Below are positions 1 through 7,084 of a stretch of DNA of 7,084 nt, piece after piece. The stretch's first letter is position 1, and each line of letters begins with the position of its first letter. The position numbers were made by a program, and so were the translations under genes. The notes below the pieces were generated by a model. The model was given only the letters and a program-made list of their open reading frames with translations. It did no database searches and was not told where the DNA came from. The stretch lies in assembly GCA_015711875.1 (NCBI GenBank), contig JACVJG010000142.1, positions 1-7,084 of the forward strand. The letters are read 5' to 3'. The DNA is from Candidatus Solincola jinzensis (GTDB taxonomy: Bacteria; Actinomycetota; Geothermincolia; Geothermincolales; RBG-13-55-18).

Positions 1-459
1 GTAGAGCAGGGCCGCGTAGGACACGGCGAGAACCGAATAGAGCCAGCCCACACAGGCGATGGTGAGAGCCATGGAGTCGGCCGCGTCCAGAACCCAGGCC
101 CCGCCCACCAGGCGGTAGATACGTTCCCAGTTGAGGATGTTCACCGCCAGGCCAAGCTGCAGGGGAATGGACCAGAAAAACAGCGTATAATCGGAGCCCT
201 TGCTGAAGGAACGCGTGAACAGAAAGACGATGTAGGCCGCGATCATCACCAGGGAACGCGCCGCGGCAGCGAAGGAGAGGCTCACCGTCTTGTCTGCGAC
301 CCACAGGCTCACCGCCATGATCAAGGAGGCGGTCACGCTCAGCGCCAGCCAGGTCACCAGGTACCTGGCCGGCTCGCCGCGCGTGCGCCCTAAGCGCCCC
401 AGCCACACCGCCAGGGCGAACATGATGGCGGCGGAGACCACCAGGATATAAGGCGCCAA
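1..459 (-). CDS. Polytopic membrane protein, N-terminal part (runs off left edge)
   Basis: Reading leftward from a TTG at 457-459, the frame stays open for 153 codons to the window edge, with an in-frame TAA just upstream of the TTG. The translation is strongly hydrophobic, with likely membrane helices near residues 3-19 (APYILVVSAAIMFALAV), 24-44, 55-75, 84-99 and 125-150, separated by short loops such as GRLGRTRGEPAR. Regular helices with short loops resemble the N-terminal 7TM-type sensor regions found before histidine kinase or diguanylate cyclase domains, but no output domain is visible, so this is only a suggestion. The TTG is preceded by GGGGG at a 6-base spacing; an alternative ATG at 421-423 would remove most of the first helix. 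The gene starts 16 bases after the gatC stop, so it is probably cotranscribed with gatC. Function is not recognised. Confidence 0.7.
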   Translation of the reverse strand, partial: MAPYILVVSAAIMFALAVWLGRLGRTRGEPARYLVTWLALSVTASLIMAVSLWVADKTVSLSFAAAARSLVMIAAYIVFLFTRSFSKGSDYTLFFWSIPLQLGLAVNILNWERIYRLVGGAWVLDAADSMALTIACVGWLYSVLAVSYAALLY

Positions 460-475
460 CCTTTACCCCCGCTTC

Positions 476-757
476 TTATATGATCCTCGGCACCACGAAA
501 TAGCCTCCTTCGGAGCGAGGCGCGTTGGAAAGGGCTTCCTCCTGGGTCAAGCCGGGCTTGACCACGTCCTCCCGCATGACGTTCTTCAGCGGTATGGGAT
601 GGGAGGTCGGCTTGACCTCCCGCGTGTCCAGGGACTTTATCTTTTCCGCGTGCTCCAGCACCTGTCCGAGCTGGCGCGTGAACCTGTCTATCTCATCCTC
701 GCTCAACTCCAGGCGGGCGAGCCAAGCCACGTATTCCACGTCCTTCCTCTCTATCAT
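476..757 (-). CDS. gatC: Aspartyl/glutamyl-tRNA(Asn/Gln) amidotransferase subunit C
   Basis: This 93-residue protein has the usual GatC length and pattern. It opens with an N-terminal helix (VEYVAWLARLEL, residues 8-19), has a central VKPTSHPIPLKNVMREDVV stretch (48-66) and ends with NAPRSEGGYFVVPR (78-91), close to the family C-terminus. GatC is the small subunit that stabilises GatA in the GatCAB complex, which amidates Glu-tRNA(Gln) and Asp-tRNA(Asn) in the cytoplasm. The ATG start is supported by GGGGGAG at 765-771 with a 7-base spacer. It lies 71 bases after ligA on the same strand, a neighbourhood often seen in bacteria. Downstream, however, there is no gatA: a membrane-protein gene begins 16 bases after the stop. 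The rest of the complex must therefore be encoded outside this window. Confidence 0.96.
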   Translation of the reverse strand: MIERKDVEYVAWLARLELSEDEIDRFTRQLGQVLEHAEKIKSLDTREVKPTSHPIPLKNVMREDVVKPGLTQEEALSNAPRSEGGYFVVPRII

Positions 758-764
758 CCCTTCT

Positions 765-771
765 CTCCCCC
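765..771 (-). promoter_or_regulatory. Ribosome binding site of gatC
   Basis: On the minus strand the sequence reads GGGGGAG, 7 bases before the gatC ATG (755-757). It supports this start. A second ATG at 778-780 is out of frame. Confidence 0.7.
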
Positions 772-828
772 TTCAGCCATATGCGCCGCCGGTTTCCGGT
801 GGAGCCACGCATTGAAGAAGCACGTACA

Positions 829-2880
<2,052 letters not shown>

Positions 2881-2897
2881 TCATCCTGAGCTACGCG

Positions 2898-2931
2898 ACA
2901 GGGCGGGCGGCGCAGGCGGGAACAGGGCGGG
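2898..2931 (+). repeat. G-run cluster with two copies of ACAGGGCGGG
   Basis: The 10-base unit ACAGGGCGGG occurs at 2898-2907 and 2922-2931. Between them is another GGG, giving five runs of three G on the plus strand with intervening lengths of 1, 10, 4 and 1 bases. It sits 20-50 bases upstream of the longest ligA reading, so it could form a quadruplex in the ligA promoter region. That is inference only. Confidence 0.45.
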
Positions 2932-2953
2932 TCTGTGAGCGCTGCCTCATAAG

Positions 2954-2997
2954 CCGCCGCCACATCCCCCCACGAAGATGAGCGATAGAGGCGGCGG
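2954..2997. repeat. GC-rich inverted repeat, 8-base arms
   Basis: CCGCCGCC at 2954-2961 is perfectly complementary to GGCGGCGG at 2990-2997, enclosing 28 bases. CTCAT at 2946-2950 is also complementary to ATGAG at 2978-2982, interleaved with the first pair. The two pairings could be alternatives or form a pseudoknot. No U-tract follows, so it is not a classical terminator. Confidence 0.35.
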
Positions 2998-3412
2998 AGG
3001 GACGCGTGCCATGCCCGGCCATCGTCGATGCGGAGTTTGCGTTATCCAAAACAGGGCGAAGGAAGGACAAAGACACATCCAGATAACGGGGAATCGAGAT
3101 ATCGCAAAGGCAGGTCTCGTTATTTACGGCGATCGCTGGTATCCGCTGGCCGTTTCCCAGTTATTGATCCCTGGTCAACACGGCGTGCTGTCCTCGTCAC
3201 CCCGCGTATGTCGCGCCGGCAGAACCCGAGGGTCGCCCGTGGTAACACCGCCCCCCCACATGCGTGCGCGTGGCTGCGACGTATAGTAATGTAGAGGGAA
3301 AACAAACGCTGCCATTGCGGCTATCATCGCTCTGCGTCGAGAGGGTGGCGGGCAAACAAGGGATAGATGGGATCAGGTCTCAGAAGGCACGATCTTCACG
3401 GCGCCCTGCGGG

Positions 3413-3419
3413 AAAGGAG
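3413..3419 (+). promoter_or_regulatory. Ribosome binding site of the nitrilase-family gene
   Basis: AAAGGAG lies 7 bases before the ATG at 3427. This strong match fixes the start there rather than at an in-frame ATG 60 bases upstream (3367), whose extra 20 residues do not resemble the family. Confidence 0.85.
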
Positions 3420-3426
3420 CTGGGAG

Positions 3427-4398
3427 ATGAAGAACGGCGTTTCAACCCTCACCGTTGCCGCGGTCCAGATGGAGTCGAGGAACGGGGATGTCGAGGGCAA
3501 CCTCAAACGCGCCACTCCGCTGGTCGAGAAGGCGGCAGGGGAGGGAGCCCTTTTGATAGTCTTGCCTGAGTTCATGCCCACCGGCTACATCTTCAGCCGT
3601 GAGATCTGGGACGCGGCGGAGCCCAGCGAGGGGCCCACCATGCTCTGGCTGCGCCATACCTCACGCCGGCTCGGGGTATGGCTGGGAACGAGCTATCTGG
3701 AAGCCCGGGAAAGGGATTTTTACAACAGCTTCGTGCTCACCGGCCCGGACGGGAAGGAAGCGGGCAGGGTGCGCAAGCGCACGCCCGCCTGCGCCGAGGC
3801 CTTTTTCACCCGCGGGGAGGACGGGCCGCACGTCATCCAGACCGAGCTGGGAAGGATAGGGGTGGGCATCTGCTATGAAAACCAGCTCGCGTACATCCCC
3901 AGGATGATGTGCTCTGGCTCCCCCGATATCATGCTCATGCCCCACTCCGCTCCCCTGCCCATGCCCAACCTCTTTTTCCCCGCCGCATCCGTGGCCATTT
4001 TCGAAAAGCTCCTGAGGGAGATGGCGCCTTTATATGCCGCCAAGCTCGGCATCCCGGTGGTGTTCGTGAACAAGTGCGGCCCCTGGGTATCACCCATGCC
4101 CGGCCTCCCCTTCCTCACCCAGGTCTCGAGATTTCCCGGGCTCTCCACCATCGCCGACGGCGACGGGAGCGTAAAGGCAAGGCTGGAAGGCGAGGAGGGG
4201 GTCATAGTCTCGGCGGTGACCCTGGATCCCTCGCGCAAGACCGCCTCCTTCTCCCTTCCGCGCGGACGCTGGGCGATGAGGGTGCCGAGCGCCACCAACC
4301 TCTGGCGCGCCGTAGAGGCCGCTGGCGCGGTCTATTACCGCCTGAGCCCGGAACGCAGGCGTAGAGCCAGGGAGATATCTCTCTCCCGGCGATCTTAG
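3427..4398 (+). CDS. Carbon-nitrogen hydrolase (nitrilase superfamily)
   Basis: The 323-residue product has the nitrilase-superfamily alpha-beta-beta-alpha fold signature and its catalytic residues in order. The Glu is in LPEFMPTGY (Glu48), the Lys in GRVRKRTP (Lys117), and the nucleophilic Cys in GVGICYEN (Cys149). A further Glu124 sits where the family often has a second acidic residue. The N-terminus (TLTVAAVQMESRNGDVEGN) is typical. These cytoplasmic enzymes hydrolyse nitriles, amides or carbamoyl amino acids; the substrate cannot be read from the sequence. The length is above the 260-280 of Nit/omega-amidase types and nearer to carbamoylase or nitrilase lengths. The proline- and aromatic-rich segment at about 172-240 (SAPLPMPNLFF, NKCGPW, GLPFLTQVSRFPG) probably shapes the substrate pocket. 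The C-terminus is basic (ERRRRAREISLSRRS). The gene stands alone, divergent from ligA and convergent with the next operon, so neighbours give no hint of function. Confidence 0.93.
   Translation: MKNGVSTLTVAAVQMESRNGDVEGNLKRATPLVEKAAGEGALLIVLPEFMPTGYIFSREIWDAAEPSEGPTMLWLRHTSRRLGVWLGTSYLEARERDFYNSFVLTGPDGKEAGRVRKRTPACAEAFFTRGEDGPHVIQTELGRIGVGICYENQLAYIPRMMCSGSPDIMLMPHSAPLPMPNLFFPAASVAIFEKLLREMAPLYAAKLGIPVVFVNKCGPWVSPMPGLPFLTQVSRFPGLSTIADGDGSVKARLEGEEGVIVSAVTLDPSRKTASFSLPRGRWAMRVPSATNLWRAVEAAGAVYYRLSPERRRRAREISLSRRS
4367..4389 (+). terminator. Hairpin overlapping the end of the nitrilase-family gene (weak)
   Basis: GGGAGA at 4370-4375 pairs with TCTCCC at 4382-4387 around a 6-base loop. CC at 4367-4368 can add pairs with GG at 4388-4389 across a bulged A. 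It lies just before the stop at 4396-4398. No U-run follows, so a terminator role is doubtful. Confidence 0.2.
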
Positions 4399-4537
4399 GC
4401 GATAGGTTCCCCGAGGAATGACGCAGCCGGCTGTCAATGCCTGTGCCGGGACCATCCGCCTGCGCCAGCTATGCGGGGGAAAAGGTCAACGTGACCGTTA
4501 GGACATCGCGAACAACCTGGGAATACCTTCCATCCTG

Positions 4538-4592
4538 CGTCGGCGTCCCGACGGTCTGATGATCCCCGTTTTTCAGAGATCTTAAGAACGGG
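4538..4592. terminator. Two tandem stem-loops in the convergent gap, possible bidirectional terminator
   Basis: The first is CGTCGG/CCGACG (4538-4543 with 4548-4553) around a CGTC loop. The second has a 9-pair stem, CCCGTTTTT at 4565-4573 with AAGAACGGG at 4584-4592 (one G-T pair), around a 10-base loop. Placement between convergent genes suggests transcription termination. Neither has a free U-tract on the 3' side of its stem; the only T run, 4569-4573, is part of the second stem. Confidence 0.3.
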
Positions 4593-4593
4593 T

Positions 4594-4667
4594 CACCGGC
4601 AGGGGTCGAACCCATGGCGCCTTTGGCCGCGGGCATTACGCTCCCGGCTCTTTCGCCACAGATCAAG
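4594..4667 (-). other. tRNA-like 3' segment, probably a degraded tRNA
   Basis: On the minus strand, GGGTTCGACCCC (4602-4613) matches a tRNA T-loop core (G-TTCGA-NN-C). Upstream are a D-arm-like GAAAGAGC and an anticodon-arm-like CGGG...CCCG stem around GCGTAAT. A short GCC-AAA-GGC hairpin could be the long variable arm of a class II tRNA. The predicted 3' acceptor strand (CGGTGAC) has no matching 5' strand, base 33 would be C instead of T, and there is an A-G mismatch in the anticodon stem. A functional tRNA is therefore unlikely. It could be a remnant or a coincidence. Confidence 0.22.
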
Positions 4668-4802
4668 GGGCGTCATGATCGGATGGCAGACACCCTATAT
4701 ACGATCCCGCGCTCACGCGTCCATGAGATGTGTTCTCTCGCTTCGCGCCGGACATATTGCATTTCCTCAAGCACGTCAAGCCGGGAAAAGGGGGTTTTGA
4801 TA

Positions 4803-5528
4803 CTAAAGCCCCTCGAGCTCGAGGTCCCCGCGTGCTCCGAGGCGTTCCCCTATGATAAGCAGGCAAGCGACCACTCCCTTTATCCCCGCCACCGCCTCCA
4901 GCGCCTCCTCTATGCGCTCCGGACCCTTGGCTCGGTTCCCCAGGGTGCTGGCCGAGGCGTCGGCGAGGGCAGCGCTCTCCGCTATCACCAGGGCGCAGTC
5001 GGCCACCCCCGCGCTGTAGGAAGGCCCCACAGTGGCGGATGAGGTGCATACGCCCACACCCTCTGGCGGCGTCGGCTTCACCTTGATGGCCAATCTGCCG
5101 CTCCAGGGTGAGTCGCCGGCGAAAACCCCCACCCTGCGTTCCCTCCCGGAGCGTAGGTGGATATCGCCGCCGTTCTCCACGATAACCTCGGAGGTGAAGG
5201 CAAGCAGGTCTCTACCCACCGCCTCGGCGATGGCGCCAGCCACCGCCGCCATGGGACCCACCCCTACCTTTTCGGCGGCTAGCGCCATTTCCTTCACTAT
5301 GGATGGTGCTGCCTCATCCACGGCAATGGGCTTCAGGGTATGGAGAAAATCGGGGTGGCGGGAGATGTATTCCTCGAGGGGTGTGCGGTGTCTTAACACC
5401 GACGCCAGCGCCTCAGCTTCGAGGTGGCGGCGGGCGCGGATGTAGAGGTCGGTCTCCTTAACGGTTACGGTGAAGGCGATGAGGCTTCTGTCCTTTACCC
5501 AGTGACGGTAGGTCCTCGGCTGGTACAT
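4803..5528 (-). CDS. UPF0280 (COG2122) ApbE-like protein, homocysteine-biosynthesis associated
   Basis: The 241-residue protein matches the UPF0280/COG2122 family, a distant relative of the flavin transferase ApbE. Recognisable stretches are YRHWVKDRSL (7-16), GVGPMAAVAGAIAEAVG (89-105), VIVENGGDIHLRSG (115-128), GVGVCTSSATVGPS (157-170) and the ending DCALVIAESAALADASAS (177-194). Length is normal for the family. In methanogens and other anaerobes COG2122 co-occurs with COG1900 and a NIL-ferredoxin and is associated with sulfide assimilation into homocysteine; its exact reaction is unsettled. It is the last gene of the operon. Its ATG follows the TGA of the NIL-ferredoxin gene directly and in the same frame. 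The only nearby Shine-Dalgarno-like GGAG is about 12 bases upstream, so translation probably depends on coupling to the gene before. Sampled lines are up to about 70% G+C, more like ligA than its operon partners. Confidence 0.93.
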   Translation of the reverse strand: MYQPRTYRHWVKDRSLIAFTVTVKETDLYIRARRHLEAEALASVLRHRTPLEEYISRHPDFLHTLKPIAVDEAAPSIVKEMALAAEKVGVGPMAAVAGAIAEAVGRDLLAFTSEVIVENGGDIHLRSGRERRVGVFAGDSPWSGRLAIKVKPTPPEGVGVCTSSATVGPSYSAGVADCALVIAESAALADASASTLGNRAKGPERIEEALEAVAGIKGVVACLLIIGERLGARGDLELEGL

Positions 5529-5939
5529 TCAGAAGTAGAGCTCCATGGCGCGCGGTGGACAGGCTTTGATGCAGAGTTCGCAGACAACGCACTTGGAGTT
5601 ATCAAATATGACCTTTCTCGTCTTCGGCTCCAGCGAGAAAGCACCGCTGGGGCAGAGGGTGATGCAGGCACCGCAGTGGGTGCACCTAGCTTCGTTGCGC
5701 ACCACGTCCTGGCTTAGCGACTGTATCTTTACACCGGCGTCGGTGAGGTACTTCACCCCCTTATCGTAGTTCCGCTGCTCGCCGGTGAGCTCCATCACCA
5801 GCAGCCCCTCCTCGCCCGGGGTTACCGATGCCTTGAGTATGTTGAACTCCAGGTCGAAGTCCTTCACCAGCCTGTAGACGATGGGCTGGCTGGTAAGGCG
5901 TTTGGGGAAGTGGAGCACTATCCTTCTAGAGATAACCAT
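5529..5939 (-). CDS. NIL-domain protein with two 4Fe-4S clusters (ferredoxin-like)
   Basis: This 136-residue protein has an N-terminal NIL domain (about 1-78), a ligand-binding fold also found at the end of methionine-uptake ATPases. A bacterial-type double ferredoxin region follows. Cluster ligands are Cys86, 89, 92 and 96 (CTHCGACITLCP) and Cys117, 120, 123 and 127 (CVVCELCIKACP), each CxxCxxCxxxCP. It ends seven residues after the last CP motif. Homologues paired with COG1900 proteins (MJ0099, MA1822) are needed for making homocysteine from aspartate semialdehyde and sulfide in methanogens. The likely role is cytoplasmic electron or sulfur transfer to the COG1900 partner. The ATG at 5937-5939 has AAGGAG 5 bases upstream, overlapping the stop of the preceding gene. 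It starts 9 bases after that gene and ends in TGA, directly abutting the ATG of the UPF0280 gene. Confidence 0.95.
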   Translation of the reverse strand: MVISRRIVLHFPKRLTSQPIVYRLVKDFDLEFNILKASVTPGEEGLLVMELTGEQRNYDKGVKYLTDAGVKIQSLSQDVVRNEARCTHCGACITLCPSGAFSLEPKTRKVIFDNSKCVVCELCIKACPPRAMELYF

Positions 5940-5944
5940 ATTCT

Positions 5945-5950
5945 CTCCTT
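5945..5950 (-). promoter_or_regulatory. Ribosome binding site of the NIL-ferredoxin gene
   Basis: The minus strand reads AAGGAG, 5 bases before the ATG at 5937-5939. Its first two bases are the last two bases of the TAA stop of the COG1900 gene (TAAGGAG). This indicates translational coupling within the operon. Confidence 0.8.
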
Positions 5951-7084
5951 ATTCCAGTATGGGGCGCTCCTCCAGAGATTTGATGATGACCCCCGATTCG
6001 GCACCGGGCAGCGGCGCCACCGGCTCGGTGAGCAGGAACTCGCCCCTTTTGATCCACTCCTTAAGTATATTGGCTATTTCCACCGCCTTCGGGTAGCTGG
6101 AGAGCGAGGCGGTGGGTACTTCCTTTCCCTGTATTTTAATAACGCCGCTTTTGAGCTCGGCATAGCTGACCTCAGCCAGGACATCGGGCTTTCTCTGTGG
6201 GTAAGCCTCGCTGTAGTCCACCACCGGGGCGATTATATCTTCATCGGTCACCAGGGTGTACTTCAGTATTTCCTCGGAGAGTATCGGTATGGGGACTCCG
6301 ATGCCCACGGTTATGGTGCAGCCGTAGCCAAGAAAGCTGGTGCCCACGAGCCACTTCGGGCTCATCTGCTTTAAGTCGCCGATCACCGCCAGCGTGCCCG
6401 CAGGCCTCTTGGGGACACCATTTTCAGTGCGTGGCACGCCCGGGTTATGCTGTGTGCCGTGCCAGGCGACATAGCCAACACCGCCGCCTAGGAAGATACG
6501 GGTGCCTATGCCGATGGTCTTATAGTACGGGTCGTTGAGCAGGGGTGAGAGCTGCCCCGACGTGGAGTAATTGGCATTGCCCAGGTTTGGCTTGAGCACA
6601 CCCATATAGGTATAGAGGATGCGGTTGCTGAGGTTCACCGCCACGTTGTAGTTCTGGTAGGCATTCCTGACGTTGAACAGCACCGCCTCATTGATGTCCT
6701 TTATGTTTATCAGTGTCTCCAGCTTTCTCCTAGGGTAGCAGTCGGTGCCGTAGGCGGTGGCTACTAACCTGATGTCCTTGCCTGCCACCAGCTCCTCGAT
6801 GACGTGCCCGCCACCGTAGCGGAATTCGCCGGGGTAGATGCGGTTTTTGGGGTCGTCCTCGGGCAAGGCAGCGGCGCCGAGAAATATGTCCACTGCCGCC
6901 AGCCCGGTATAGGCAGGGACATCGTTAAGGTAGACCTTTCCACCTCCCAGCTTTATCCTGGGCTTGGGGTGACCCAGGTTGAGGAAAACGCCGGAGGAGC
7001 ACATGGGACCGAAGGTGCCGGTGGTGACCACATCCACCTCTCTGGCAGTCTGGCTGATGCCCTTTTTCCTCGCGATCTCGATGA
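5949..7084 (-). CDS. COG1900/DUF39 homocysteine-biosynthesis protein (5' end outside window)
   Basis: The open frame enters from the right edge and gives 377 residues up to TAA at 5949-5951. A GTG at 7035-7037 could act as a start, but the 15 codons above it (IEIARKKGISQTARE) also read like family sequence, so the true start lies beyond the window. Family hallmarks, numbered from that GTG, are DVVTTGTFGPMCSSGVFLN (2-20, Cys13), FRYGGGHVIEELVAGK (72-87), ATAYGTDCYPRRK (93-105, Cys100), IFLGGGVGYVAWHGTQHNP (181-199) and SFLGYGCTITVGIGVPIP (234-251, Cys240). Conserved cysteines are thought to carry the sulfur chemistry. Homologues MJ0100 and MA1821 make homocysteine from aspartate semialdehyde with reduced sulfur. 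This protein ends at about 362 of that numbering, without the CBS-domain pair present in the archaeal version. Sampled lines are 47-70% G+C, mostly 50-57%, lower than ligA. Confidence 0.95.
   Translation of the reverse strand, partial: IEIARKKGISQTAREVDVVTTGTFGPMCSSGVFLNLGHPKPRIKLGGGKVYLNDVPAYTGLAAVDIFLGAAALPEDDPKNRIYPGEFRYGGGHVIEELVAGKDIRLVATAYGTDCYPRRKLETLINIKDINEAVLFNVRNAYQNYNVAVNLSNRILYTYMGVLKPNLGNANYSTSGQLSPLLNDPYYKTIGIGTRIFLGGGVGYVAWHGTQHNPGVPRTENGVPKRPAGTLAVIGDLKQMSPKWLVGTSFLGYGCTITVGIGVPIPILSEEILKYTLVTDEDIIAPVVDYSEAYPQRKPDVLAEVSYAELKSGVIKIQGKEVPTASLSSYPKAVEIANILKEWIKRGEFLLTEPVAPLPGAESGVIIKSLEERPILE

Larger units (their letters stand above)
2881..3426. other. Divergent intergenic region between ligA and the nitrilase-family gene
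   Basis: This 546-base stretch separates two divergent genes. I see no convincing gene: a 102-codon plus-strand frame at 2978-3286 has no recognisable motifs and looks like chance in GC-rich DNA. Visible structure includes a G-run cluster at 2901-2931, an inverted repeat at 2954-2961 and 2990-2997, and a smaller one at 3083-3088 and 3118-3123. A TATAGT at 3282-3287 is a possible plus-strand -10 element for the hydrolase gene, but no good -35 accompanies it. The region must hold promoters for both flanking genes; I cannot place them firmly. Confidence 0.6.
4399..4802. other. Convergent intergenic region
   Basis: This 404-base gap lies between two converging genes. I see no supported protein-coding gene; short open frames on both strands have no family motifs. 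It contains two adjacent hairpins (4538-4592) and a tRNA-like 3' segment on the minus strand (about 4594-4667). The remainder, 4668-4802, shows nothing I can name. Confidence 0.6.

Noticed and set aside
3129..3136. GCGATCGC palindrome, resembling the cyanobacterial HIP1 octamer
   Set aside because: I noticed only this one copy, and the rest of the window gives no cyanobacterial signal; a chance palindrome.
2978..3286. A 102-codon plus-strand frame in the intergenic region
   Set aside because: No convincing ribosome binding site and no recognisable domain; overlapping frames of similar length exist in this stretch, as expected by chance.
4594..4667. A functional tRNA or a tmRNA 3' end
   Set aside because: The acceptor stem does not pair, the base before the anticodon is not T, there is no CCA and no tmRNA tag frame; kept only as a tRNA-like remnant.
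5910..6374. A 154-codon plus-strand frame opposite the COG1900 and NIL-ferredoxin genes
   Set aside because: It overlaps two firmly identified genes and shows no coding motifs of its own.

Overview
This 7,084-base window is GC-rich chromosomal DNA from a bacterium. By hand count of sampled lines, most genes are about 63-70% G+C and the right-hand end is nearer 50-58%. The presence of gatC and of an NAD-dependent DNA ligase points to bacteria. A sulfide-dependent homocysteine module (COG1900, NIL-ferredoxin, COG2122) is typical of strict anaerobes. A GC-rich anaerobic lineage, for example a deep-branching anaerobic actinomycetote, would fit, but the sequence alone does not fix the taxonomy.

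Layout. The left part (1-2880) is a minus-strand cluster transcribed right to left: ligA, then gatC, then the start of a polytopic membrane protein that runs off the left edge. gatA and gatB, the usual partners of gatC, do not follow it. Positions 2881-3426 are a 546-base divergent intergenic region with a G-run cluster and short inverted repeats but no supported gene. A carbon-nitrogen hydrolase (nitrilase superfamily) lies alone on the plus strand at 3427-4398. A 404-base convergent gap (4399-4802) holds hairpins and a tRNA-like 3' remnant.

The right part (4803-7084) is a tight minus-strand operon of three genes. A COG1900/DUF39 homocysteine-biosynthesis protein (5' end outside the window) is followed after 9 bases by a small NIL-domain protein with two 4Fe-4S motifs. 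That is followed with no gap, and in the same reading frame, by a COG2122/UPF0280 ApbE-like protein. In methanogens and other anaerobes these families are linked to making homocysteine from aspartate semialdehyde and sulfide, which bypasses the O-acyl-homoserine route. The ferredoxin-like partner probably supplies electrons or handles sulfur.

The most notable points are the complete compact homocysteine module, its single in-frame TGA junction, the base-composition difference inside that operon, the orphan gatC, and an uncertain ligA start where a TTG codon has better ribosome-binding support than the upstream ATG. I found no CRISPR array, insertion sequence, integrase or obviously new defence system.
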